A stretch of DNA of 17,479 nt, taken from the NCBI GenBank assembly GCA_009775225.1, contig VSPE01000047.1:1-17479 (forward strand). The letters run 5' to 3'. A model generated the notes under the pieces. That model made no database searches. It was not told where the DNA came from and saw only the letters and a program-made list of their open reading frames with translations. This document shows positions 6,473 to 13,616 of the stretch, piece by piece. Numbering within the stretch: the first letter of the stretch is position 1; every line of letters begins with the position of its first letter. A program made the translations under genes and the position numbers. Origin of the DNA: Muribaculaceae bacterium. Its GTDB lineage: Bacteria > Bacteroidota > Bacteroidia > Bacteroidales > Muribaculaceae.

Positions 6473-8728
6473 TTACTTAACCTTCTCCACGACGATGCAG
6501 TCGATGAGAGCGTGGTTTGTGGCGCCGTTCATATTGGCGTTCTCGGGTCGGAAGTCAATTGTCACGGTGTGCTTGCCCGCTTTGAGTGGAGTCTGAAGAT
6601 AGTTCGACATACCCCAGTCGTTCCAGTTGGCAACACCGCGGTGAGGCATCACGATGATGCCGATGCGTTTGCCGTCGACGCTTACGGTGCGGATAGCGCA
6701 CTTGTTCTCAGTGTTTACGGGACCGTTGCCGTTGGCGTAGCGTACGGCGAACGAGTATGTACCGTCGGCGAGAGCATCAAATTCGACAGTGACGGGGCCG
6801 GTGCTGCGGTCGACCTCCACAAAGCCATCGCCGGTGAAGCCTTCGAGTGGCTGCTCGGGCTTATACGACACCTCTTTCGAAGTCATGACGGTTGCGCGGT
6901 CGGCAGCCTGGAGGCGGTTCACGGGACGGTTGCTGCGAGGCTCTGAAGCAAAACCCTCGACACCGCCATGCCATACACCTATTACCTGATACTCGCCCTG
7001 CACATTGGCGGGGAAAGAAGTCTGGCGTGTCTCGGCAATGCGTTCACCGTCGCGAAGCACTATATATTTCTCACTGTATTCGAGCGGGTTCCAGCGGAAC
7101 TCATCGCCCTCAATCCATGCCACAGGTGTCAGCGGAGCCTTCACGTTGGCCGAGCGGTTAACCTTCATGGGAGCGATATCGTTATCGGCCATTGTTATCA
7201 CAATCCTGTTGTCGCCTTTAATATTGCCGGGGATAAATGGAGCATGCTCCTTGCCGTTGAGCGTAAACGACTTGATTTCATTACCATAGCCTTTCACCGT
7301 AATTGACAGCACAGCATTGCGGTAGATGAAGTTATCGAGTGTGCGCTCGCCTGCAAGAGCCTTCGGTACGAAAGGTTTGAACGCAAGGCCGTCCGGCTCG
7401 AAATTGATACCGAAGAGTATGCGGTTGGTTATTGCGAGATTGCCGGCGAGACACCACAGCATGTTCGACGAGTTGAGCTGAGTGGCTATGTCGCCATTGT
7501 CGAGCACGAAATTCTCTTTATTGGTGGCGAACAGAGCCGCAGGGCGGAACACCGAGCCTATGGCCTCCATTGTGCCCTCTTCGTTGCCGGCCTTGGCATT
7601 GGCGATAGCCCAGTAGGCACCCACCCAGGGCCACAGAGCATTGTTGTGGTACGGCGGCTGGTCGGAAATCTGAGGGAAGAAGATAGCTGCTCCGAAGGGC
7701 GTCACAGGGTTGTTTTCCGTGATAGTGCGGGCGCGCTCGGGCGAAGCGATATCGTAGATTATGGCTAGCGATTCACCGAGGGTCTCGGCACGCGGATTGA
7801 GGATACTGCTGTTGCGGCCGTAGTTATACATGGCATAGTAGCCTTTGTCGTCGAGCCACAGCTGCGAGTTTACGGCATCGGCCACCTTGCGCGCATCGGC
7901 ACGGTATTTCTCCGCCTCCTTCTTATGGCCCAGCTCCGCCGCAATATCAGCCAGCACATCGAGAGCCACAGAGTGCACAATAGTAGTGCCGAGAGCTTCA
8001 GAGTTGTATATATCGGCGGTCTGCATCCACAGCGGATAGCTCTGCTCACGCCAGTCGATAAAGGAAGTCTCGCCTTTTACGAGGCCGTGGGGAGTAGCCA
8101 CGGTAAGAGCGTCGTCGTCGAGCGACTTCCTGATGACGGGATAGATGTATTCGAGCCACTTGCGGTCGCCTGTCACCTTGTAGACCTCGTATGCGGCGAG
8201 CGCCCAAATCTCGCGGTCGGAGCTTATAGGCCATGCGCCGCCCGAGCCGGTATCCTGTATGATTACCCCCTCAGGACTCACCTTCTTCATGAGCGATATG
8301 CGCGAAGCTTCGGGCTGCATGTAAGCCATCGAGAGCAGGATTGAGTACGACACGTCGCGCGTCCACACGCCTGCCCACTCCTTGCCGGTGCGAAGTGTGG
8401 TATCGGGTTCTACTGCATTTACCATTTCGTCGAGGCCCATATTATAGATAGCGGCATGGAGCCTGTTGGGAGTAGTAAGTCGGGGATAGCGACTGATATC
8501 GTTTTTAAGCTTCCACTGCTTGCTTATTGGGAAGCCGTAGCCGGGCTGAGCCGAGTAGGTCGATACAATCTCATACTCCGAAGGAGCTGTGGCCATGTAC
8601 TCGGCCTGATAAATGGTATCACCATGCCACCTGTACGCTGCGGTGGCCACGATGTCGCCGTCGGCGGCAAACACAGGCAATGATGCCAGCAGAAACGGTG
8701 CCGCGAATACTTTTACTGAGTTTTTCAT
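6473..8728 (-). CDS. Secreted (alpha/alpha)6-barrel glycoside hydrolase with Fn3-like and CBM-like C-terminus
   Basis: The 751-residue protein has a signal peptide (1-21, ending PVFA). Residues about 90-440 form an (alpha/alpha)6 or six-hairpin glycosidase region, seen from the regular helical pattern and motifs EWAGVWTRD (117-125), FIDWREQSYP (223-232), RAETLGESLA (313-322) and ALWPWVGAYWA (364-374). Asp125, Asp225, Glu228, Glu315 and Glu319 are candidate acids, but I cannot assign catalytic ones. A beta-sandwich (about 441-515) follows, of the kind that closes these barrels in rhamnosidase- and phosphorylase-like families. After it come an Fn3-like segment (about 530-605) and a CBM35/CBM6-like segment (about 615-751) containing FDALADGTYSFAVRY. 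The exact GH family and substrate are not recognised; GH78-like and MGH1-like families are the nearest guesses. It converges on the GH89 gene and starts 41 nt after tilS, with no clear promoter of its own in that gap. Confidence 0.78.
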   Translation of the reverse strand: MKNSVKVFAAPFLLASLPVFAADGDIVATAAYRWHGDTIYQAEYMATAPSEYEIVSTYSAQPGYGFPISKQWKLKNDISRYPRLTTPNRLHAAIYNMGLDEMVNAVEPDTTLRTGKEWAGVWTRDVSYSILLSMAYMQPEASRISLMKKVSPEGVIIQDTGSGGAWPISSDREIWALAAYEVYKVTGDRKWLEYIYPVIRKSLDDDALTVATPHGLVKGETSFIDWREQSYPLWMQTADIYNSEALGTTIVHSVALDVLADIAAELGHKKEAEKYRADARKVADAVNSQLWLDDKGYYAMYNYGRNSSILNPRAETLGESLAIIYDIASPERARTITENNPVTPFGAAIFFPQISDQPPYHNNALWPWVGAYWAIANAKAGNEEGTMEAIGSVFRPAALFATNKENFVLDNGDIATQLNSSNMLWCLAGNLAITNRILFGINFEPDGLAFKPFVPKALAGERTLDNFIYRNAVLSITVKGYGNEIKSFTLNGKEHAPFIPGNIKGDNRIVITMADNDIAPMKVNRSANVKAPLTPVAWIEGDEFRWNPLEYSEKYIVLRDGERIAETRQTSFPANVQGEYQVIGVWHGGVEGFASEPRSNRPVNRLQAADRATVMTSKEVSYKPEQPLEGFTGDGFVEVDRSTGPVTVEFDALADGTYSFAVRYANGNGPVNTENKCAIRTVSVDGKRIGIIVMPHRGVANWNDWGMSNYLQTPLKAGKHTVTIDFRPENANMNGATNHALIDCIVVEKVK

Positions 8729-8769
8729 TATAGATAAGAGATTTGGCTGATTTATAGTATGATATGTAA

Positions 8770-10134
8770 TTATTGCAATAATTCAAGACGGAGATATTCA
8801 CGAGTGTCGGGGCCTATGGCAAAGAGAGCCGAATTGCGCACGCCGGGCATCCACACTATCTCGTCGTTGCGCGTAAGTATCCATGCCTCGCGTTTCTGCG
8901 AGGCTGAATAGCGCAGGCCTGCGAAAATATCGCTCACAAGCTTGCTCTTACGAGAGCCGAAAGGCACCATGCGGTCGCCTCGGCGATAGTGTCTCAGCTC
9001 CCACAGCGCGCCTCCCTCGAGGGCGGCGGAATCAACATACGCAACCTTGGCTCCGAGGCGTTCAAGCCGGAAATCCGCTACAGGATGACGCGTAACCGCA
9101 ATGTGCAGCGGCCCGGTAATATCGTGGAGAAGATTTACACTGTAGCACTCCTCGCCAATCAGCTTGCGCCGGGCTGCATCGACAAGCTCAAGCACTCCGT
9201 GCGACAGCTCGGCCACAACAGCCCCGTCGGTGGAGCGGAACACAGCCCCCGAGCCGAAAGCGCCATCGAGCATATCGCACACCTGCGTATAGGTAAACGA
9301 CAGCGGCCGCAGCAGCTCGAAGAGTATCGTGCGGGCCTCGCTCTCGGCTCGCACCATATCGGCTATGGCAATGCTATTGCCGGTGCAGTACACGGTACGT
9401 TTGCCTTCGATTGCCTCGTTGAAGATGCCGCGGGCACCCTCAAGGTTAGAGATGCTGCGAAGTATGGCGGCTCCCGCTCCGGGAAACAGTTCCTCAAGAA
9501 GCGGCATCACACGATTGCGGATGCGGTTGCGGCGGTGAGCATCGCTCGCATTGGAGCTGTCGGTTATAAATCCGAGTCCAAGACCGTCGAGATAGCGCTC
9601 TATCTCATCGCGCGTAAAAGGCTGGAGCGGACGCACAACCGAGCCGTTGCGCACATTCATGCTCGTAAGCCCCGTAATACCGGCGCCTCGCATCAGATTG
9701 AGTATAAAAGTCTCTACCCGGTCTTCGCTGTGGTGCCCCACGGCAAGGGCCTGCGCTCCTTCGCGGTCGAGCAGGTTGACAAACCACTCATATCGGAGAT
9801 TGCGGCAGGCCATTTCAACCGATTCCGACGGGTAAGCCTCCATGCGGCGAGACACATCGAAATCGCGTATATACAGGTCTACGTCAAGATGCTCGCAGAT
9901 GTCTTTGCAGTGGCGCATGTCGCGCATCGACTCATCACCGCGCAGATGAAAATTGCAGTGAGCCGCGCGACAGTCATAGCCGAGGCGGCACAGCACGGCA
10001 AGCAGAGCCACCGAGTCGGCGCCGCCACTGAGAGCCACCACCACGGGCGCTTTGCCGTGCAGCAACCTGCGCGACTCTATGAAGTGGCGTGTGCGGTTCT
10101 CGAAGTCGAGTGTATATGCAGTGGCTTCATTCAT
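8770..10134 (-). CDS. tilS: tRNA(Ile)-lysidine synthase TilS
   Basis: TilS uses ATP and lysine to convert C34 of the CAU-anticodon isoleucine tRNA to lysidine, which makes it read AUA; the enzyme is essential and cytoplasmic. The 454-residue product has the N-type PP-loop SGGADS (36-41), followed by the HCNFHLRG and AVGHHSED stretches of the catalytic domain. A linker and a C-terminal TilS_C domain follow, with ELRHYRRGDRMVPFG and WMPGVRNS. The frame extends upstream to 10215, but the start at 10134 shares one base with the nadE stop (TGATG) and gives a normal N-terminus, so the 27 extra residues are left out. The overlap implies coupled translation with nadE. Confidence 0.95.
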   Translation of the reverse strand: MNEATAYTLDFENRTRHFIESRRLLHGKAPVVVALSGGADSVALLAVLCRLGYDCRAAHCNFHLRGDESMRDMRHCKDICEHLDVDLYIRDFDVSRRMEAYPSESVEMACRNLRYEWFVNLLDREGAQALAVGHHSEDRVETFILNLMRGAGITGLTSMNVRNGSVVRPLQPFTRDEIERYLDGLGLGFITDSSNASDAHRRNRIRNRVMPLLEELFPGAGAAILRSISNLEGARGIFNEAIEGKRTVYCTGNSIAIADMVRAESEARTILFELLRPLSFTYTQVCDMLDGAFGSGAVFRSTDGAVVAELSHGVLELVDAARRKLIGEECYSVNLLHDITGPLHIAVTRHPVADFRLERLGAKVAYVDSAALEGGALWELRHYRRGDRMVPFGSRKSKLVSDIFAGLRYSASQKREAWILTRNDEIVWMPGVRNSALFAIGPDTREYLRLELLQ

Positions 10135-12074
10135 CAGAGAGAATCGGTTTCGGTCATCCACAGGGCCGAAGAGGCATCGGAAGGCATGCGCCAGTCGCCG
10201 CGCGGCGAGAGACACACCGAACCTACCTTAGGGCCGTCGGGCAGCGCCGAGCGCTTGAACTGCTGAGTAAAGAAACGGCGGAAGAAGGTCTTAAGCCATT
10301 TAAGAATGACCTCGCGCGAATATTCTTCGCCAAAAGCCTTGCAGGCAAGAAGATAGATACGCGCAGGAGTAAAGCCGTAGCGAAGAGTGTAATACAGGAA
10401 GAAATCGTGCAGCTCGTAAGGGCCTACCAAATCTTCGGTCTTCTGCCTGATAGTGCCGTCGGCCTCGGCGGGAATAAGCTCGGGGCTGATAGGAGTGTCG
10501 ATAATATCAAGAAGGGCGACACGCTCGCAGGCATTTTCTGTAATATCGGCGAAATAGCGCGTGAGATGCTTCACAAGCGTCTTGGGCACGCCTGAGTTCA
10601 CACCATACATCGACATGTGGTCGCCGTTGTAGGTAGCCCACCCAAGGGCAAGCTCAGACAGGTCGCCGGTACCGAGCACCATGCCGCCAAGCTGATTGGC
10701 GATATCCATAAGTATCTGAGTGCGCTCGCGCGCCTGGCTGTTCTCGTATGTCACGTCGTGCACATCGGCATCGTGGCCAATGTCGCTGAAGTGCTGCCGC
10801 ACAGCCGGTACTATAGAAATCTCGCGCCGACTCACACCGAGTGTCTCCATTAGAGTGAGCGCATTGGTATGTGTGCGGTCGGTAGTACCGAAGCCCGGCA
10901 TTGTGATGCCGTGTATGCCCTTGCGGTCGAGGCCGAGACGGTCGAATGTACGTGCCGCCACAAGAAGCGCCAGAGTAGAGTCGAGGCCGCCTGAGATACC
11001 CACCACGAGTGTCTTTGTGCGGGTTGCGGCAAGCCTCTGGGCAAGACCCGCCACCTGTATGTTGATGATTTCCTCGCAGCGCTCGCGCAGTCGCTCGTCG
11101 GATGCCGGCACAAAAGGATGAGGGTCTACGTCGCGAAGCAGCACGAAAGGCTCCGCACCCTTATCTTCGGGCAGCGCAACTGTCACAGCCGCATCTACGC
11201 CAAAATGTGCGCGGCAGTCATCAAAGGTAGTATTGTGGAGCCTGTCACGGCGTATGGCCTCGATGTCGACATCGCACACCACAATCTGGTTTCCGCTCTG
11301 CCAGCGGCTGTTCCTGGCGAGCATGCGGCCGTTCTCGGCAACAAGCAGCTTGGCATCGAATACAAGGTCGGTCGACGATTCTCCGAAGCCGGCCGAGGCG
11401 TAAGCGTAGGCACAGATGCACGATGCCGACTGATGCCCTACAAGCTCCTCGATATAGCGGCGCTTGCCTATAAGGTCATCGCTGGCCGAGAGATTGAGCA
11501 AAAGCTCGGCCCCGGCAAGGGCGAGTGTCGACGAGGGAGGCACGGGTGCCCATAAATCCTCACAAATCTCCACTCCCACGAGCACTCCTTTATGCTCCAG
11601 CGGCTTGCATGCGAGCAGAGGAACCTGACGTCCTGCCACATTCACAGACTTCACCGACGGTGACAATGATGCGGCAGAAGCAAACCAGCGCTTCTCGTAG
11701 AACTCGTTGTAATTGGGAATATACGTCTTCGGAACCACGGCGAGCAGGTCACCGTCGGCCATGAGTACGGCACAGTTATACAGCGCGGCACCAATGCGCA
11801 GTGGAGCGCCAACGGCAATCAGCATACCACTGGCAGAAGCCGAATGTGCTGCAAGCTCACCGAGAGCGGCATCGGCTCCCGTAAGCAGCCGCGAACTATG
11901 GAAGAGGTCGGCACAGGTATAGCCCGTGACACACATCTCCGGGAAGACAACTGCATCGGCGCCGCGCGAGGCGGCCTCGTCAACGAGCGACTTTATGTTG
12001 GCGCAGTTGGCGCTCACATCGGCCACCGTCACCCTCGGGGCGGCGCATGCCACTCTGTAAAAACCGTATTTCAT
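10134..12074 (-). CDS. nadE: Glutamine-dependent NAD+ synthase
   Basis: It catalyses the last step of NAD synthesis: ATP-dependent amidation of nicotinate adenine dinucleotide with ammonia drawn from glutamine. The 646-residue protein is the two-domain form. The N-terminal nitrilase-type glutaminase domain carries the triad Glu46 (FPEMCVTGY), Lys116 (VPKTYIPNYNEFYEKRWF) and Cys171 (VEICEDLW). The C-terminal synthetase domain carries the PP-loop SGGLDS (361-366), then GTGDLSELALGW and the GVPKTLVKHL segment. The length suits the long NadE class. It is preceded by a terminator for the ribosomal genes, and only about 28 nt lie between that hairpin and the ATG. An own promoter would have to sit in the T-rich tail (TTTATTTG is near-consensus but very close to the start), or the gene is reached by read-through. 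It is coupled to tilS by TGATG. Confidence 0.96.
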   Translation of the reverse strand: MKYGFYRVACAAPRVTVADVSANCANIKSLVDEAASRGADAVVFPEMCVTGYTCADLFHSSRLLTGADAALGELAAHSASASGMLIAVGAPLRIGAALYNCAVLMADGDLLAVVPKTYIPNYNEFYEKRWFASAASLSPSVKSVNVAGRQVPLLACKPLEHKGVLVGVEICEDLWAPVPPSSTLALAGAELLLNLSASDDLIGKRRYIEELVGHQSASCICAYAYASAGFGESSTDLVFDAKLLVAENGRMLARNSRWQSGNQIVVCDVDIEAIRRDRLHNTTFDDCRAHFGVDAAVTVALPEDKGAEPFVLLRDVDPHPFVPASDERLRERCEEIINIQVAGLAQRLAATRTKTLVVGISGGLDSTLALLVAARTFDRLGLDRKGIHGITMPGFGTTDRTHTNALTLMETLGVSRREISIVPAVRQHFSDIGHDADVHDVTYENSQARERTQILMDIANQLGGMVLGTGDLSELALGWATYNGDHMSMYGVNSGVPKTLVKHLTRYFADITENACERVALLDIIDTPISPELIPAEADGTIRQKTEDLVGPYELHDFFLYYTLRYGFTPARIYLLACKAFGEEYSREVILKWLKTFFRRFFTQQFKRSALPDGPKVGSVCLSPRGDWRMPSDASSALWMTETDSL

Positions 12075-12088
12075 ATACGTATAACAAA

Positions 12089-12141
12089 TAAAAAAAACAA
12101 ATAAGGCAGGAACGCGATATCTATTACCGGCGTCCTGCCTT
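12089..12141 (-). terminator. Intrinsic terminator of the rpmB-rpmG-DUF4295 operon
   Basis: Read on the minus strand, a 9-bp perfect stem (12133-12141 with 12103-12111), extended by three inner G-C pairs past a one-base bulge, is followed by a T-rich tail (complement of 12089-12102). It lies 30 nt after the DUF4295 stop codon. Confidence 0.85.
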
Positions 12142-12170
12142 TATGGGGAATTGGCTGAAAAGTGGCGTGC

Positions 12171-12320
12171 TTATTTAAGCATGTCTTTTACAGCTTCGTT
12201 AGGTACCATTTCTTCTTTGAAGACGTAAGCGCCGGTCTTGGGCGACTTCACCATCTTAATCACTTTGCTGTAGGTGCGGCCTTCGCCTTTCTGGAGCGAT
12301 GCGACTGTTTTCTTTGCCAT
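12171..12320 (-). CDS. DUF4295 small basic protein beside L28/L33
   Basis: A 49-residue basic protein starting MAKKTVASLQKGEGRTYSKV and ending VKDMLK. It matches the DUF4295 family, known as a short Bacteroidetes-restricted protein encoded right after rpmB and rpmG and thought to be ribosome-associated; no biochemical role is established to my knowledge. It contains no cysteine and about ten lysines, which fits RNA binding. The start lies 9 nt after the rpmG stop, and the terminator follows 30 nt later, so it is the last gene of the operon. The family is recognised from sequence and position; the function is not known. Confidence 0.9.
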   Translation of the reverse strand: MAKKTVASLQKGEGRTYSKVIKMVKSPKTGAYVFKEEMVPNEAVKDMLK

Positions 12321-12329
12321 ATCTACTTA

Positions 12330-12518
12330 TTATTTAATTTCTTTGTGGATAGTCATACGCTTAAGGATGGGGTTGTATTTCTTAAGCTCGAGACGTTCGG
12401 TGGTGTTTTTACGATTTTTGGTGGTGATGTATCGGCTGGTGCCGGGCATGCCACTTGCCTTGTGCTCGGTACATTCAAGAATTACCTGCACGCGATTACC
12501 TTTTGCTTTCTTTGCCAT
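12330..12518 (-). CDS. rpmG: 50S ribosomal protein L33
   Basis: The 62-residue L33 sits near the E site of the large ribosomal subunit. The family core is clear: RVQVILECTEHK (9-20), then SRYITTKNRKNTTERLELKKYNP. Only one cysteine (Cys16) is present, so this is the zinc-free (C-minus) form rather than the CxxC/CxxC form. It lies 25 nt after rpmB and 9 nt before the DUF4295 gene, in one operon. Confidence 0.97.
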   Translation of the reverse strand: MAKKAKGNRVQVILECTEHKASGMPGTSRYITTKNRKNTTERLELKKYNPILKRMTIHKEIK

Positions 12519-12543
12519 AGTTTCGTCAGATTAAGAGGTAAGA

Positions 12544-12807
12544 TTAAAAACCTACGGGTTTGATATCAGATGCCTGAAGGAAACCCTTTTCGTAAGCCTG
12601 GGTCATGGCAGCATTGAGGCCGAGCTTGTTGATAGTGCGCAGGCCGGCTGCTGAGATTGTGAGACTAATCCACATGTCCTGTTCTACCCAGTAGAACTTT
12701 TTGTTGAAGAGATTAACATTGAATTTGCGCTTTGTGCGACGCTTCGAGTGCGAAACGTTGTTGCCCACAATCGCTTTCTTGCCGGTGATTTGACAAATCT
12801 TTGACAT
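12544..12807 (-). CDS. rpmB: 50S ribosomal protein L28
   Basis: The 87-residue L28 is a large-subunit protein involved in assembly. It starts MSKICQITGKK, then GNNVSHSKRRTKRKFNVNL, and has the conserved WISLTISAAGLRTINK segment. It has a single cysteine, so no zinc ribbon. It is the first gene of the rpmB-rpmG-DUF4295 operon and is preceded by a leader of about 125 nt from a strong predicted promoter. Confidence 0.97.
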   Translation of the reverse strand: MSKICQITGKKAIVGNNVSHSKRRTKRKFNVNLFNKKFYWVEQDMWISLTISAAGLRTINKLGLNAAMTQAYEKGFLQASDIKPVGF

Positions 12808-12934
12808 GGCTGTTAATGGTTTATCGTTTTTTTCTATATTTTTTACATCAAGAATTTGCGGCCGGCATCGCAGTTCTCATATCACTGTCGGTTGCATCTT
12901 TTTCCTACAGCTTTTTAAGGATGCGCCACAATTC
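12808..12934 (-). other. Long untranslated leader of the rpmB operon (predicted)
   Basis: Placing transcription start about 7 nt beyond the -7 element gives a leader of roughly 125 nt before the rpmB ATG. The part next to the gene is A-rich on the coding strand. A short GCATC/GATGC pairing is possible, but no convincing conserved structure is evident by eye. The leader could hold ribosomal-protein feedback control, which is only inferred from its length. Confidence 0.35.
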
Positions 12935-12940
12935 AGCGTG

Positions 12941-12972
12941 CAAAGTAACGAATAATTTTTGACATAGCCAAA
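12941..12972 (-). promoter_or_regulatory. Bacteroidetes promoter for rpmB operon
   Basis: On the minus strand TTTG (complement of 12969-12972) is followed after exactly 20 nt by TTACTTTG (complement of 12941-12948). This is close to the TTTG / TAnnTTTG consensus of the Bacteroidetes primary sigma factor, with one mismatch in the -7 box. It is divergent from the rpmE2 promoter. Confidence 0.75.
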
Positions 12973-13028
12973 TTTTTTTGCGCTCAATTCTTCTTTTTTT
13001 CATTTTTTCTCGTTTTATCTCGGTAAAA

Positions 13029-13060
13029 TTTGCCCGTCTGACAAAAAATGCATAAATTTG
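13029..13060 (+). promoter_or_regulatory. Bacteroidetes promoter for rpmE2
   Basis: TTTG at 13029-13032 and TAAATTTG at 13053-13060 are separated by 20 nt, a full match to the Bacteroidetes -33/-7 consensus. The predicted leader to the ATG at 13138 is about 70 nt. Confidence 0.8.
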
Positions 13061-13109
13061 CAGGCCATTACGAGAAGTGCGCCCTACCAACGCACCAACA
13101 AGTAACTGA

Positions 13110-13123
13110 TTAATACGTATTAA
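13110..13123. promoter_or_regulatory. 14-nt perfect palindrome in the rpmE2 leader
   Basis: TTAATACGTATTAA is self-complementary over 14 nt and lies 14 nt before the rpmE2 start codon, inside the predicted transcript. It could be an operator half-site pair or chance in AT-rich DNA. Its core ATACGTAT recurs just before the nadE start codon (12075-12082). Confidence 0.3.
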
Positions 13124-13137
13124 AGAGATAAATAACA

Positions 13138-13392
13138 ATGAAAAAAGACATTCATCCCTCCAACTATCGCGAAGTTGTGTTCAAAGATATGTCGAACGAT
13201 GAAATCTTCATCACCCGTTCTACCGTTGCCACTCGCGAGACTATCGAAGTCGACGGCGTTACATATCCTCTGGTGAAGCTTGAAATCACCAGCTCGTCGC
13301 ACCCCTTCTTCACCGGCAAGCAGAAGCTCGTCGATACCGCAGGTCGCGTCGACAAGTTCATGAGCCGCTACGCCGTGCGCAACAAAAAATAA
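13138..13392 (+). CDS. rpmE2: 50S ribosomal protein L31 type B
   Basis: The 84-residue L31 bridges the two ribosomal subunits. It starts MKKDIHPSNYREVVFKDMS and contains SSSHPFFTGKQK and GRVDKFMSRY, all typical of RpmE2. It has no cysteine, so it is the zinc-independent type B form, which in proteobacteria is often made under zinc shortage; in Bacteroidetes it is commonly the normal form. It stands alone between its own promoter and a strong terminator. An A-rich stretch precedes the ATG in place of a Shine-Dalgarno site, as is usual in this phylum. Confidence 0.97.
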   Translation: MKKDIHPSNYREVVFKDMSNDEIFITRSTVATRETIEVDGVTYPLVKLEITSSSHPFFTGKQKLVDTAGRVDKFMSRYAVRNKK

Positions 13393-13454
13393 GAGTTTAC
13401 AAACTCTATCGCCCGCAAGCCTATGCGCAAGGTGAAGCAGGCACAAAAAGCTTA

Positions 13455-13500
13455 AAAGCGCCGCAGATGTCATCTTGAAACGACTCTGCGGCGCTTTCTT
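13455..13500 (+). terminator. Intrinsic terminator after rpmE2
   Basis: A perfect 13-bp stem (13455-13467 with 13485-13497) with a 17-nt loop, followed by CTTCTTC and soon a run of T. It lies 62 nt after the stop codon. A smaller hairpin (13392-13398 with 13401-13407) overlaps the rpmE2 stop codon. Confidence 0.85.
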
Positions 13501-13555
13501 CGTATGAATTTTTATAAAGTACGCGCGCACGTGTACATCTTTGAAAATAAATTAC

Positions 13556-13563
13556 TAATTTTG
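13556..13563 (+). promoter_or_regulatory. -7 element upstream of pyrE
   Basis: TAATTTTG fits TAnnTTTG and lies 29 nt before the first pyrE ATG. A TTTG at 13540-13543 is only 12 nt upstream, too close for a standard -33 box, so the promoter is incomplete by consensus. Confidence 0.5.
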
Positions 13564-13580
13564 CAGCCGGAAAATCAACT

Positions 13581-13616
13581 CAAGGTACGACAATGAAACA
13601 AGGTACGACAATGAAA
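13581..13616 (+). repeat. Exact 18-bp tandem duplication spanning the pyrE start
   Basis: CAAGGTACGACAATGAAA occurs at 13581-13598 and again at 13599-13616 with no gap and no mismatch. Each copy contains an ATG in the same reading frame (13593 and 13611) with identical upstream bases. The unit is six codons long, so the frame is preserved. Confidence 0.95.

Noticed and set aside
8989..10266. A 425-codon open frame on the plus strand
   Set aside because: It lies antisense to tilS, whose PP-loop and C-terminal domain are unmistakable. The translation has no recognisable domain, and long antisense frames are common opposite GC-rich genes.
12162..12563. A 133-codon plus-strand frame
   Set aside because: It is antisense to DUF4295 and rpmG, both of which are certain.
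12905..13138. A 77-codon minus-strand frame in the rpmB/rpmE2 spacer
   Set aside because: It runs across both divergent promoters in AT-rich DNA, has no family likeness, and its composition is lysine/arginine-rich as expected by chance.
13120..13530. A 136-codon minus-strand frame
   Set aside because: It is antisense to rpmE2 and its terminator; L31 type B is clear on the other strand.
13393..13580. Possible tRNA or small RNA in the rpmE2-pyrE gap
   Set aside because: The only strong structure is a long terminator stem; no cloverleaf or TPsiC-like arm is seen.
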